Source of the DNA: Uloborus plumipes | Lineage: Eukaryota > Arthropoda > Arachnida > Araneae > Uloboridae | Length of the DNA: 64,000 nt | Direction: 5' to 3' | Assembly (NCBI GenBank): GCA_038373865.1 | Contig: JAXGGA010002302.1 | Location: 61,789 to 125,788, forward strand | Shown: piece after piece, positions 22,441-35,643 of the stretch | Layout of the letters: each line of letters starts with the position of its first letter | How positions within the stretch are numbered: position 1 is the first letter of the stretch | Notes under the pieces: generated by a model | The model's input: the letters and a program-made list of their open reading frames with translations, nothing else | What the model was told of the DNA's origin: nothing | The model's database searches: none | Translations under genes and position numbers: made by a program

Positions 22441-22880
22441 CCCTTTTGTGGGGCTATATATAACGGCAGACTAATCTTCCGGCAGCATCGATGTTGAGAA
22501 ACAGCAGATGACGGTTACAACACTATCGGCAGATAGCGTACGTGTATCCTCAGGGGGTGAGGTGGGGGTGGGGCTGTTAAAGTGTGTGCGGCGCGCGTTG
22601 CGAAACCCCTTGTTTAGAGTTGCGCCGGGGCATTGTTGAAATAGATCAGATTGGACTGTTAATTGGCTTCTACTGCCGGCCAGATGAGGGATTGGCGGAG
22701 GGAAGAGGAGCTGAGATGTATGGCGCTGTCCAGGTTGCCCAGTTATTAAGTGAGAGATGCCAGGTGTTGGAGTGGGGAAATCTCTCTCTCTCTCTCTCTC
22801 TGGTTTGGCGGAGGTATAGCTGAGGAATCGGAGAAGGGGAGAATTTGATCGGGACTTTTTCAATCCTTGAGCTTCTAGGG
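22441..22880. promoter_or_regulatory. GC-richer block with a TATA-like word; candidate promoter
   Basis: The word ggctatatataacggcagac (TATATATAA near 22455-22463) stands in front of a block that is clearly richer in G/C and CpG than its surroundings (for example gtgcggcgcgcgttgcgaaa). A G-rich tract with four G runs lies near 22552-22573, and a (CT)n run at about 22781-22801. A 156-codon minus-strand frame (22471-22941) and a 79-codon plus frame (22584-22823) overlap here without recognisable domains. A core promoter with 5' exon, or a conserved enhancer, would explain the composition; neither is shown. Confidence 0.25.
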
Positions 22881-23703
22881 GGAGAGTAGTTAGGGATAAA
22901 GAAACATTTGTAGTCAAACTGTTCAGCACCGCGTAAAACATGCTAATTTATCAAACTTCGAAATTTCAATGTGTGTTTTTTTTTTTTAAATTTGCATCTT
23001 GTGAACATCGAAAAAATAAAGAGAAATAATTAAATGAAAGAGCAGATTCTGGAAATCTTAGCGTCACGACTACATCTCGGTGCTGTCAGGGGAGGAAAGT
23101 GAGTTCATGGGAATAAAGGGGGGGTTTTATTGTCAAGCAACCATTTTCTCTTTTTTAAGGAAGATATCTTTCTCTTTTTCTCCTTCCTTCCTAATTTTTT
23201 TTACTTACTGTCCATATTCCGGCAACGATTCCGAAATTTCGAATTAAATGGTTATTGGTAAAGAAATGAAATTAAACCAATCATCACAGCAACGGCTCAA
23301 GATAATCGGAAAAATACGTAGAACAATTAACAGAAAATGCTAAAATTAAATTTCCCCCAAACCCAAAACGGGTTTGACCTTATTACTTACTTCAAAGCAA
23401 AGTATATAACAACTTGAGCAAATAAAATACTTTGAATTTAATTGCATATCTATCGAGGTTTTTAATCCGTATAAATATAAAGTAGAAAATGTTTAAGTTA
23501 TGTCTTTAAACCAAATCATACTCGACAGGAAAAAGAGAAAAAAATGTAAACTTTATAACAAATTAATAAACATAGAGGTTTTAACTGTTTTGTTAAAAAG
23601 TAAACAATTAAGAATTTATACGTCTTAGGAATGCTTACAAGTAAAGAATAAAAAATGCTTGGGCCTTAGAAACATTACTAGTTGTAGAACCAATTTAAGA
23701 GTG
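22881..23703. other. AT-rich stretch, no gene seen
   Basis: No open frames or repeat ends recognised. Confidence 0.4.
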
Positions 23704-24034
23704 CAGTAGAACCTGATTAATCCGGACTAATAGGGATCCAAGTTGTCCGTATTAATGAAAGTATGGATTAAACAAAATAAACTGTAAATTGAACCAAGGT
23801 ACGTGAACAACCTACTATACACAGTAAATATAGTGCTTTGATTTCAAGAGAATGAAATTTCATACAATTGCATCAGAGAAAAATTCGAATACTAAATTAC
23901 AAAATAGAAAAACTGCCTGCAAAAAAGTTTATATTCCTCGAACTCCTTTTCTTTATGCAATTTCTACATCTAAAAGACAGTCCGGATTACGCGAAGTCCG
24001 GTTCAATAGAGTCCGAATAAATGAAGGTTTACTG
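23704..24034. mobile_element. pogo-like MITE, 331 bp
   Basis: The left end is CAGTAGAACCTGATTAATCC, and the right end in reverse complement is CAGTAAACCTTCATTTATTC. Both continue into a cggact / gtccg segment. The flanks are TG (23702-23703, a probably mutated TA) and TA (24035-24036). This end type (CAGTAGAACCT) is typical of Tigger/pogo derivatives. The 63-codon frame inside (23852-24043) is incidental. Confidence 0.8.
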
Positions 24035-24036
24035 TA

Positions 24037-25117
24037 CTCATAACCATAAAATGAAAGAAATAAAAACAAGTTAGGTTTTCAAAGAGTGCCATTCGTGACT
24101 ACAATTTAATTCATCCAAATTTTTTCAACCCCATTAAATATATATATACTCGTATACATGTCATAATAAAAGAAAAAGGTTGGTGTATCACAAAAAAATC
24201 AATTCGAAAGAATGAATGATACGAAGAATGAAAATCATACGAGAAAATTAAGAAAAGAAAAATCCTAGGCTTGGTTCAATGCGCATTTAGGTTTTCCAGT
24301 TATCTCCTAAAAATACCCAGAAAAAACAAAACGAAGTAACCATAAGTCTTATCACCTGATGAAAGATTCGAACAAATCCGAAAATTTAAGTGGTATGATA
24401 CAGAAGTGGAAAGAAAATGATGACAGTTAGATAAAAATGATTGATTAGCACCGACAGGAAAATTCGATTGCAAATTGCCGGGTAGTCTTTGACTAAGAAA
24501 CTTTTAATTTTCATTGAAAAAGAGCATTTTTTTTTCTTCACGGAGATAAGGCGTAAAATATCAGCTGGTATGTACTTCCTGCAGAGATGTCGTCCAAATA
24601 TGACCCTTAGATTTGTGTAAAAAATCATTCAAAGTGTTTCTCCGTAGAAACGAGTTTGACATTGAATATAAATAAATTAACAAAGCAGAATAAATCTGTT
24701 CAACAAACGATAAGGAAGTTAAAAATGTGTTTTTAGCTTTCTTATAGTTAGACTTTATTTCATCTTAAAAAAATATTAAAAAAAAGTTTATTTTAAAAAT
24801 TAAAAAAAAACTTTATTTATACCATTGCAATTCATAAACAAAATACGAATTGGTTTTCGAATCACGTTGGCTTTATTGATACATTAATAAAGATAACTAA
24901 AAAGGATACCGTTTGAAACAACATTTTTCATAGTAATTAATGGTGTATATTTAATTTAAATTGAAAATATGTCGAAAAATTACTTTACAACAAAATTGCC
25001 TTTTATGTTTTTCTCAGAATCAAGTTTGGTTTTTGAGTTTTAGACAGTTAAAACCACTATTGGGCACTTGTCAAACTGCCTGCCACAAATAATAGGCTAG
25101 ATATTTCAATAATTAAC
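24037..25117. other. AT-rich stretch, no gene seen
   Basis: A/T-rich with A tracts near 24780-24815; nothing recognised. Confidence 0.4.
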
Positions 25118-25153
25118 TAAATAAATATAAATAAATAAAATAAATAAATAAAA
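25118..25153 (+). repeat. (AAAT)n microsatellite
   Basis: Repeated aaat units with two imperfections. Confidence 0.9.
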
Positions 25154-25392
25154 CAAAAAAATGACCTTTATCTATGACTCATGGAGCAAAAGTTAATCCA
25201 AAAAGCATAAATATAGTGGAAAAAATTATCACACACTTATATTGTAAAATTTGTTTTAACATTTTAAACGTCAATGAAATTTTAGTTTACACCTATTCTC
25301 ATTGTCTTTTGAATGAGTTTAGAAGTTTAGTAAACAATCACGAAAGTTTTAAAGCAAAAAGGATTTCTATCGTGATATCGTGTTCTTATATA

Positions 25393-27544
<2,152 letters not shown>

Positions 27545-28055
27545 TGCACTTTTTAACAAAACTGAGTTATCCCCACCAGGTGGCTTTTTTTGAGAACGGG
27601 AAATATTTTTAAAAAATTCTGAAAAAGTTTCATCTGAATCAAATACAGGTGGCGCAAAACTTTCAGGAGTTCTATTTCAGTTTGAGTTCGACTGCAAGGA
27701 CCACTTTTGTGCTTAGCACGGCAATGTAGTGATTTAAGACGCTGGCCTCTCACGCCCAAAGGCGCAGGGTAAAACCTGGCTCCAGTCGGCATCTTTTCAA
27801 GATGCAGAAAATCGGCAGATCGTATGATTATGCGGCATATAAAAGATCCGCTGAGCACTAGTTTGGCATGGTCTTTGCAAAATTTAATTCCCAGTGTAAT
27901 TTCGTACCGAATAGAAGCCAGATCCCTCCATCTGGTGGGGAAACTGGGCCACCAAATTCTCGTTGCAATGGCCTTTGCCGATAGTGGTGTCACATTAAGA
28001 ACTGATTGACGGACTCGGGGAATGCACAGGGTCTGAGAAAGGTCAGTAGCCAATA
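27545..28055 (+). repeat. tRNA-like SINE with 5' extension, copy 2
   Basis: The first 190 bases match the reverse complement of 215-440. They lead into gtagtgatttaagacgctgg, which fits a polymerase III A box of Leu/Ser-tRNA type. About 30 bases on, gcagggtaaaacctggctcc resembles a decayed B box (consensus GGTTCGAATCC). The body continues with gaagccagatccctccatct and gaactgattgacggactcgg. The minus-strand frame at 27553-28053 is a shadow of this element. The tRNA-like character is moderate; the shared 5' part is direct. Confidence 0.6.
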
Positions 28056-29413
28056 CGCAGCTCCGTTTGAAACGAATAAATATCTAAAGTTGATCTCTTA
28101 TGCAACTGAGTATTTCACAGGAGAAAACAAGAAGATGTTCTGCCACTTTTCCTTCTCCATCAGAAAGAAATGCCCATAGAATTAACTTTAGCATTAGTTA
28201 GTAGAAACGTCGTTCGCAATGACAAGCAAAGATATTTTTCTGTTGATTGTAAGAGGGTTTCATGAAAGTTTTAAAAGTTCATTTGTTAAGACATGAACAT
28301 AGTGCAAATGAAATCATTTGAAGTATTCTCATTTTTCCTATAGATATAATCATATTCATAAGTACGATTCTAACTAAAGAATAAAATCTAAATACGGCTT
28401 TGAAAAAAGCTACAACGATTTAAATTCCTTCACTTAGAAGGAAAAAACAGTATTTACAAAGCTACAAGTAAAGACGGACAAGACTTGAAACATATAACGA
28501 CATACAAAAGTTTTCGAGATTCCGATATACAAATTGTCTGATTCCTTAATAGCCATGATGTAACCATTGAATTCGATGTCGAATGCCACCTTTGAGGTGG
28601 ATATTTATACCATTCTTTCCAATTCCGTAAACCAATTCTCTTCACTTTAAAAGAAATTTATGATTTATTTTAGATACATCTTTCACTAGAGTAAATAACT
28701 TTTGCTGGAGAAGCAGATTCGAAATGGGAGAAAAAAAATCCTTTGAAAGTCTGGCAAGTTTTATATGAAAGCACTATCCTACCACAAATTCAATTTCTTT
28801 ACAGAATGAAAAAAACTCGCATGGGTATAATATTTTGGCAACGATACTTTTTTTAACGTTGGTGTTTTTGAATCTTTACATCGCGTAGCTTATGATTGAT
28901 AAATCTGTTTTCAGAGAGATTTTGTATTTTGTAAGAAAGTATTTGTTAAAGGATTTTCCATAAATCCCTTGTTACTTTTCCATTGTAAGTTCAGTGGATA
29001 TTGAAATTAAGGAAAATATAAAATACCACTTTAACATTTTTTTTTCAACTTCTATACAATATAAAGATATAATGCAACGTTGAACGCAACTTCAATGCAA
29101 CATAGGAATCATTCAATTCTTGTGCATTTCTTTCAATAAAATAAAATTTTCAAAACAATGGGAAAAGTCAAGGAATTGGAAATATGCATAGAGGAAGGAC
29201 GGGACACCTAAAAATGTGCTTAAAATGAATATTGCTTCTAATTTATTTTTTTTCTACACGATGCAATAGTCATAACGGCATACTAGTGGTTGCTAATCAT
29301 TTTAGCTGCAGCATTCTGCAAAACTAATTTTAGATAAGTCTTTCACATTACCAAAAGAAAATAATAACATCTGTTTCAATGTAAGTTTTCAATCCTATTT
29401 ATTTAAGTTAGAG
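28056..29413. other. AT-rich stretch, no gene seen
   Basis: Nothing recognised apart from a short minus-strand frame (28454-28645). Confidence 0.4.
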
Positions 29414-29620
29414 TACATTGCAAAAAAAAAAAAAAAAAACTTACTTGTTTGTACAGTATGATACTAGCAGCCGAGGTTCTAGTTTTAAACTGTAAAATCC
29501 ACAATAATAAACTGTCAAGTTAGCAATTTTACAGTTTTTTACTGCGCATTTTACAGTTTTAAACTGCAAGCTCGGCTGCCAGTATTATACTGTAAAAACA
29601 AGTTTATTTATTGCAGCGTA
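29414..29620. mobile_element. TTTACAGT-rich fold-back MITE, copy 2 (short)
   Basis: The left end tacattgcaaaa is followed by an A tract, gtacagtatgatact and agcagccgaggttctag. The right end has aagctcggctgccagtatta, tactgtaaaaaca and ttgcagcgta. The arms are inverted copies around one ttttacagtttttt core. At 207 bp it is about half the length of copies 1 and 4, and looks like the arms with fewer core units. Confidence 0.85.
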
Positions 29621-30199
29621 GTTGCTTTTGATGTTTCATACATCTAATAATATTGCTCTATTAAATTAGCAGTTAAGATAGGCCTAAAATTCAGCATGCT
29701 TCTACTGATAAGTCATGGAACTCTAGCTTATGCCGAATGATATAGTACGGGTACGTGCACATTTGTACATCCAATGATAAGGAACATTGGGAAACTTGGA
29801 AATTGCAATATTGCAGTTATTTTTCAGACTTTGTCAGACAAAGGGTCGTCAAACAAAGTTCGTCGAAAGAAAGAGTTTTTGGAGGTCACAATGACATGTT
29901 GTGACCTTATATTGCGGCCAAGAGTAAGTAAAAAAAAAACACGTATAGCTCCGAACTATAACTTCTTCAAATTTGCCATTTGTAGCAACAAACAAGCTTA
30001 CGAAAGCAAAAAGCATCATCCAACAAAGTATCCGTAACGACACATTTCCGCATTGAAAGCGTGCTCGCGTTTTACTAAGTGGTACTTTTAAGCGTGTGCT
30101 GCACATCATCGGACGCATCGCGAACGAACAGCTGTTTGGCGGCGGAGACGTTTGAGAGTGGAGAGAGGGAGAGAGAGAAAACGAGCCCCATGATAGAAC
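29621..30199. other. No gene seen; AGGTCAC palindrome fragment at 29883-29907
   Basis: The palindrome aggtcacaa-tgacatg-ttgtgacct, preceded by repeated gtcgtc/cgtcgaaa words, recalls the right part of the hAT-like MITE at 20952-21244. No ends were found, so it may be a relic. Downstream (30040-30200) the sequence becomes richer in G/C, with a GA-rich stretch near 30155-30180. Confidence 0.35.
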
Positions 30200-30330
30200 G
30201 ACTAAAGCCCTGAATCCGTCTCTCAAGTAGCGCCACTGATTGAGCCATGCACTTCATGCCGCTTTCGACTGTAATTGGAGGGTGGCTGTCACGTGGGTCT
30301 TGGGCGACATTTTGGGTCGGTCGTTCATGG
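30200..30330 (+). repeat. GC-richer repeat sharing a 29-bp core with 32.9 kb
   Basis: Contains aaagccctgaatccgtctct followed by caagtagcg. The reverse complement of 32905-32937 has aaagccctggatccgtctct followed by taagtagcg. Further on, cattttgggtcggtcgtt matches the counterpart's catattgggtcgtt. The minus-strand frames at 29849-30257 read through it without recognised domains. The family is unknown. Confidence 0.5.
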
Positions 30331-31436
30331 CTTTATGGTGCTAGAACACTAGCTTTCTTTCTTTTCGCGCTCGCAATACAAATTGTTTATCTTCATTTTT
30401 TGACTTTGTGAAATGCCTTGATGCAGTGCATTCGGATGCTCGAATAGCACAAAATCGGGCCACAAATTGTATCGTTTACCTTCGGTAAAGAAGTGATATG
30501 TACAAGAAACTTAGAATTAATTTTAATGCATCTAAATACTCTATGTATGCATTATTTACTCTTTCTACATCGCTTTTTGCATCATTGTTTAACTTGAAAA
30601 GTAGTTTGTGTGCAAAGAAGTCGTTAACTTTTATTTTCAAAAAGATGACAGCTTTGAAGTTCTAGAAAATACAAGTCTTCTTACTCGAGTAATTTTTCAG
30701 CTTAATATTGGAATCCCCAGACTTATATTGTTAGCTTAAATAATTTTTATAACTTAATACGTTGACAGATTATTTATGTTGTTTAAATGTTTTCATCAAT
30801 ACTCATGTGTAATTTTATCTACTAAATGAAAATCCTTTTAAAATGATAATATTTCTTACTTCTTATGGAGTTAGCTGATATATTGTTAACTTTCATAGGA
30901 TCATTAGAATATTTACGATAGTCATCATGTATACTCAAATATTGTAAAGCAAAACTAGGCAATGGTCGCTAATGAATTGCTAACAGCAGTAAAATATTTG
31001 CTATATTTTAAAACCGATTGTTCTAATTTTAAGATGATGATAAAGCAGTCAAAAATTTAGTGTACTCATTATTTTATTTCTAAAGCAAATATTTTCTACT
31101 GTTTATTAAGTTTAAAACTATCTTAATAACTTTTATTGAAACTCTTCCCAGAACATGTTGTTTTGCTTTTTATTGTGTCAAAGACATGAGACAGCTTCTC
31201 TTCGATTCACTTTGAGCATAAAAATTAAGATTTAGGCAAGTGTTTGAGCTTAAAAATATGAAGTGATTAATTTAAAAAAAAGTTTCTTTGAGATTAGATT
31301 AACATGTTTCTCACGCTAAGTTATGCAATGTATCTGAAGGCGTTTTGTTTTCTTTTTTTTTATTATTATTTTTTATCCAGAAAAATTTTTTTCTTTCCTT
31401 TGATCGGTAATTTGATTTGAAAACAACTGAAAAAAA
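30331..31436. other. AT-rich stretch, no gene seen
   Basis: No open frames or repeat ends recognised. A T-rich tract lies near 31350-31375. Confidence 0.4.
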
Positions 31437-32205
31437 TCTGGTATGGACCCCACACTACTTCCTTTTACGTGTAAATTTCTTAGTAGTTGCCTTAAGTGTT
31501 AAAAAAAGTGCTTGGAGTGAGCAAGGTAACAATTCAAATATTTACTCCCCTAATCTGCCACGAAACAATGCAAAAAATATTTTGCAATGGTTAATTTTCT
31601 AAATATTGCTGATTTTAATATCATTCAGTGAATTTTTCGCAAAATATCGCCAATCGCGCCAAGTTGAACCCAAATTCGAAAAATATTTTTTTCGCCAAAT
31701 TTGTCGCCAACTTGGCGATATGTCGCCAAGTTGGCGTCAAACGGCGACCAAAAGCTTGGCGACATATCGCCAAGTGGTCGCGCCAATTCATATCACTTGA
31801 GTCTGCATTGAAATTAACACTGATTTACCCCAAAAAAGGGGTAAAACACCCCCTTGGGAACATTCAAATGCAACCACAAGGGGAGGTGCACAACTAGACC
31901 ATCCTCAGAGCCTACATACCAAGCTAGAAGCTTCTACGGCATATAGTTTTTGAGTTATGCGACCCACATACGCACACACGTACATACAGACGTCACGAGA
32001 AAACTCGTCGTAATTAACTCGGGGGTGGTTGAAAAAAATTTTTCGGCTGCTTATATGTTGCTAGGTACATATACACGTGCTGACAGGTCAAAAAAACTAA
32101 GGAATTTTCATTCGGGGGTGAGCAAAATCAAAATTTAGACTCAAATTTGAGTGATTTTTTTTTCGCGATCACAATACTTCCTTTACTACGTAAAAGGAAG
32201 TAAAA
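31437..32205 (+). repeat. GGCGATATATCGCC-motif repeat, copy 2 (longer)
   Basis: The first 455 bp match 12350-12860. This copy continues through gttatgcgacccacatacgc, cagacgtcacgagaaaactc, gtcgtaattaactcggggg and ends with the hairpin tacttcctttactacgtaaa + aggaagta (32175-32202). The left end contains tacttccttttacgt (31456-31470), so the two ends are related in inverted orientation. The frames at 31606-31897 translate the motif array and are not genes. Confidence 0.7.
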
Positions 32206-32551
32206 ATTGTGTGAAAAATTTCTCCCGGTCTCTGTTGCTTTATTAAAACTCATTATTTCAATTTATAACTGTTAATTACAGATGTAATCTGTTCCGATTC
32301 TTATGAAGTGATTTTTATTTATTTCTTCTTCTTATTATTATTATTTTGTATTCATTTAAAACACTTAATCATCATTTTTTTGAAATTCTAATAATTAGTA
32401 TGTTTATAAAATCTGTCATAAATAAAAGACATTATTTTAACTATAAAATTTTTGCAATTTTTAAGAAGTGAATAACTTTAATAAGAAAATTACAAACATT
32501 AGTAATTTAAATTATACAATTCCGCATGAATAATTTCAATTTCGTATCCAG

Positions 32552-32608
32552 GTTACAAACAATTTGGGACATAGTTACATTACTATGTCCCAAGATTGTA
32601 TTTGTAAC
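32552..32608. repeat. 57-bp hairpin
   Basis: gttacaaacaatttgggaca and tagt form the left arm. The right arm, in reverse complement, reads gttacaaatacaatcttggg and acatagta. Only two to three extra bases interrupt pairing, around a loop of a few bases. It could be a tiny MITE or a small-RNA precursor-like hairpin; neither is shown. Confidence 0.7.
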
Positions 32609-32861
32609 GAAGAAAGTCTTTATGAGAAATAAAACGAAATAAATGTTAAAATGGACCGACAAATCCTTCTAAACACCTATTTGCTGATACGCGATTTAAT
32701 AATAATAATAAAAAAATAGCAACGTAAAAATCATTATTTTCGTATGTAGATTGTCAGTTGTACAAGTTACGGAAAATAATCTATAAACATTCGTTAATAA
32801 AAAGGCACTTTTCAAGAAGCGAAACTCTATATTTCTCTACTGTAGAGATAGGGAGAAACTA

Positions 32862-32937
32862 GTGGAACGACCCAATATGGCGCGCGGCTGAGGATGTCGC
32901 TACTTAAGAGACGGATCCAGGGCTTTAAGAACGACCA
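32862..32937 (-). repeat. GC-richer repeat, inverted partner of 30.2 kb
   Basis: The plus strand reads aacgacccaatatggcgcgc, then cgctacttaagagacggatc and cagggcttt. Its reverse complement matches 30206-30330, which carries about 50 extra bases between the two shared parts. Confidence 0.5.
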
Positions 32938-33392
32938 CATCCGTTAACAACTCGAGCTGAGAGGGTGTCAACAGGCTCACGGCGGATGGTCGGACAGGTC
33001 TTTCTTCCTGAAGTAGCATCGACGGAAGGGAGATGTGACAATGTCAAAATCAGCACTTCAGTCATTTAAAAATTCTCGAAATAAATTAAATTATTACGAA
33101 ATATTTAATTCTGAAAAAAGATGTATTTTCCCACGAACAATATTAAATTTATAGGTTTATTATGATTATTTGGAATATGTTTATCTAATTATGTTTCAGA
33201 TTCATTAATGCTACTATAATTCTTCTTTATTCGAAAGATTGTCATGATCTATATTTCTCTGTGTAACGTTGTAATTAGATGCACCTATCCCAATGGCTAC
33301 GTAACCAGGGCCCCACAATTGATAGGACACTTAGTTGCAGATATAGATTATTATCACAACATCAAATAGAAGAACCAGTCTGGAGAAATGTA

Positions 33393-35160
33393 CGTCAATT
33401 GTCTTTTAACGTGATTGTTAAGAAATAAAAATAACTCTGGAACCTTGCTATATTTATTTTTTCTATTCTAAAAAAAAAAAAAAAGCCTTAGGTTAAAGAC
33501 GGCTCTGGTTGTAATGAACACTTCATATGCATAGTCAGAAAGTAAATGTTTTCTGTTAATGAAGCAAAATTGTAACTTTTTGTGTGAAAAACCATGTATT
33601 TTTCAATATTTAAATAAAATTTCCCAGCAGCGCACTAGTTTAAATTTATCCGATCATTTAAAAGCGATAAACTAAGCAATTGGTAGGTGCAGGGTCTCTC
33701 ACGGTGTCATCTGCCATCGGTTAAAACTAGTAAAAAATAATGTAGAACGGGTTCTCTTCTGATTTGGTGATGTAAAATATCACGATATTTCCAGTGTTAT
33801 ATTCAAGTTACTTCCAGTTTCATATAACTTTATTTTTTCAATTTTTTAGAGCAAAATGGAAAGCAAAGTAAAACACGTCTTTTGAGCGTGTAATTTTCTA
33901 ATGAAATTAAAAATTCTATCTCTCTTTTTTACGTGTGTGTTTCTAGTTAACTATTATGTTTACTCTGTATAATGAACTTGATTTCGTCGTGCTGTACCTA
34001 TAAATACTATTTAATTGAAATACCCCCCCCCCCCTTTAGTTAACAATTCGCAAATATATTCATGCATGGTTCTTTTTCCCTTACAGCTCTCAATTTCACC
34101 TCTTTTTTTTTTCATTTCTGATCAATAAAAAATGGAAGCAATTGCAGAAATAGTATTCGTAAATTTCATTTTGATTGCATTTACTTTTATTACACGAGCA
34201 GTGTATAAAATTTCCACTGCTTAGGAACGGTATTTTGTTCATTTGTTTTTTATTGGTTTACAATGCATTTTTACTCTTAAAAAAAACTAAGCTGGGGAAA
34301 AAATCCAAACAATCTCTGATCTGGGCAATCATCCCCCCCCCCCTCTCCCCAATCCGCAGGACGAATATATTATCGATTCTTTGTCACTACTAGTGGCTTC
34401 ATTTAAACTACTGCTCATTGTTTTTAGTAGCAACTATTTTGCAGCAGTGCATGATTTCGTCTGAACAATTCATCTGAACTACCTAAAGGAAAACACACGA
34501 AAAAGTGCTATTTTCGTTATGCTTGAAACTGTTTGGAAAATTAATCGATCGAATGTATTACGCATTCGAAAACGAGCTTGTCATCAGCTACCTTTCATTT
34601 TTCCCAGTTTTCAACAATCGAATCCTAATCACTTCCGGTTTTGATTCGGCGGTTTTATTTTGCTAATTTGTGCGCATTTAAAATAAGCTGCACGCTATGA
34701 AACGTGATCTTTCTATTCAGGCCTCTCCAAGCGTTGATAGGGACGGGGAAATGTCCTTTTCTCTTTATTCATAAGAGATAAAGCTGGTACTAGAGTACGA
34801 ACCGGACCGATCTTGCAACGTGTAGTACTATAGTAAAAAGGTGGTTGAAGGGAGAGAGAGAAAGAGAAAATTACCTGGAAAAGTTGAATATTAGGGGACA
34901 AATTTTTTTAAATAATATAAATGAGATTCATGAAAAATGATAAAAACGTCATTGTCTGGAAATGTATGGGTAATTTCATTTTGATAAATGTATGAATTAT
35001 TGCAAAAAACCCCGTACAAATGCGTTAGAAATAACTATACAAATTTGTACTTAACAAATGTACACATTTTTACGTTCACATATATACACATCTGTACTAA
35101 ACGCTCTAAATGTGTTAGATTCTTGCTTGTTGTATGATTTTAAGAACATGAACTTAACTT
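33393..35160 (+). repeat. Permuted inverted repeat unit, left copy (order A-B)
   Basis: Segment A (33393 to about 34158) matches the reverse complement of about 38571-39382. Segment B (about 34159-35160) matches the reverse complement of about 39395-40590. Shared words include gatttggtgatgtaaaatat, cgcaaatatattcatgcatg, tagtactatagtaaaaaggt and tgattttaagaacatgaact. The minus-strand frame at 34713-34901 has a near-identical counterpart at the end of the plus-strand frame 39455-39841, because both translate B. No domain is recognised. The family is unknown. Confidence 0.88.
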
Positions 35161-35643
35161 CTATATAATGCAGTTAAACTTTAAAAGTTTCCAGAAACAA
35201 CTTTTATATGATGTTTTTTCTTTGTGGCTCAGTAACGGACGTATTTTATAAGAGACGTATTTTACTGAGCAATACTGTAATTTAATTATTGTTCCTGGAA
35301 TTTCTCAAAATATATGCATCTGTTACCATGCTCATAAGTAAAAAGACGTAAATAAAGCACAAATTGTCAAAAAAGGGCTATTGTTAACTTTTTTGAGTTT
35401 GCAGTGTAACCCTATCATAATGCAAGAGATTTTTAAAAAAATGCTCAACGCATAATGAGAAGGAACCCACTCACTCCCTAAATTATTTTTCTGCTTGTTG
35501 CATTTTTTTACCGGTGTTGGGTCTCCTGTATCCCCTTAAAATAGCTACGTACAGAATTTTAGCGACGATTTGCTTCATTTTTTTTTTCGTTTCGCTTATG
35601 AAATGTGTCAAGACTGTCCTTGGCTTTTAATTATTTGTATGTA
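35161..35643. other. AT-rich spacer, no gene seen
   Basis: Unique A/T-rich sequence between the left permuted copy and the mariner remnant. Confidence 0.4.

Larger units (their letters stand above)
32206..33392. other. AT-rich stretch with a hairpin and a GC-richer repeat
   Basis: Holds the hairpin at 32552-32608, trinucleotide-like (TTA) runs near 32330-32347 and the repeat at 32862-32937. Otherwise nothing recognised. Confidence 0.4.

Noticed and set aside
22471..22941. 156-codon minus-strand ORF as a gene
   Set aside because: No domain, a (CT)n run within the frame, and an overlapping plus-strand frame; kept only as part of a possible promoter block.
27726..27805. tRNA gene
   Set aside because: The B box is decayed (gggtaaaacctgg) and the sequence continues into a repeat body.
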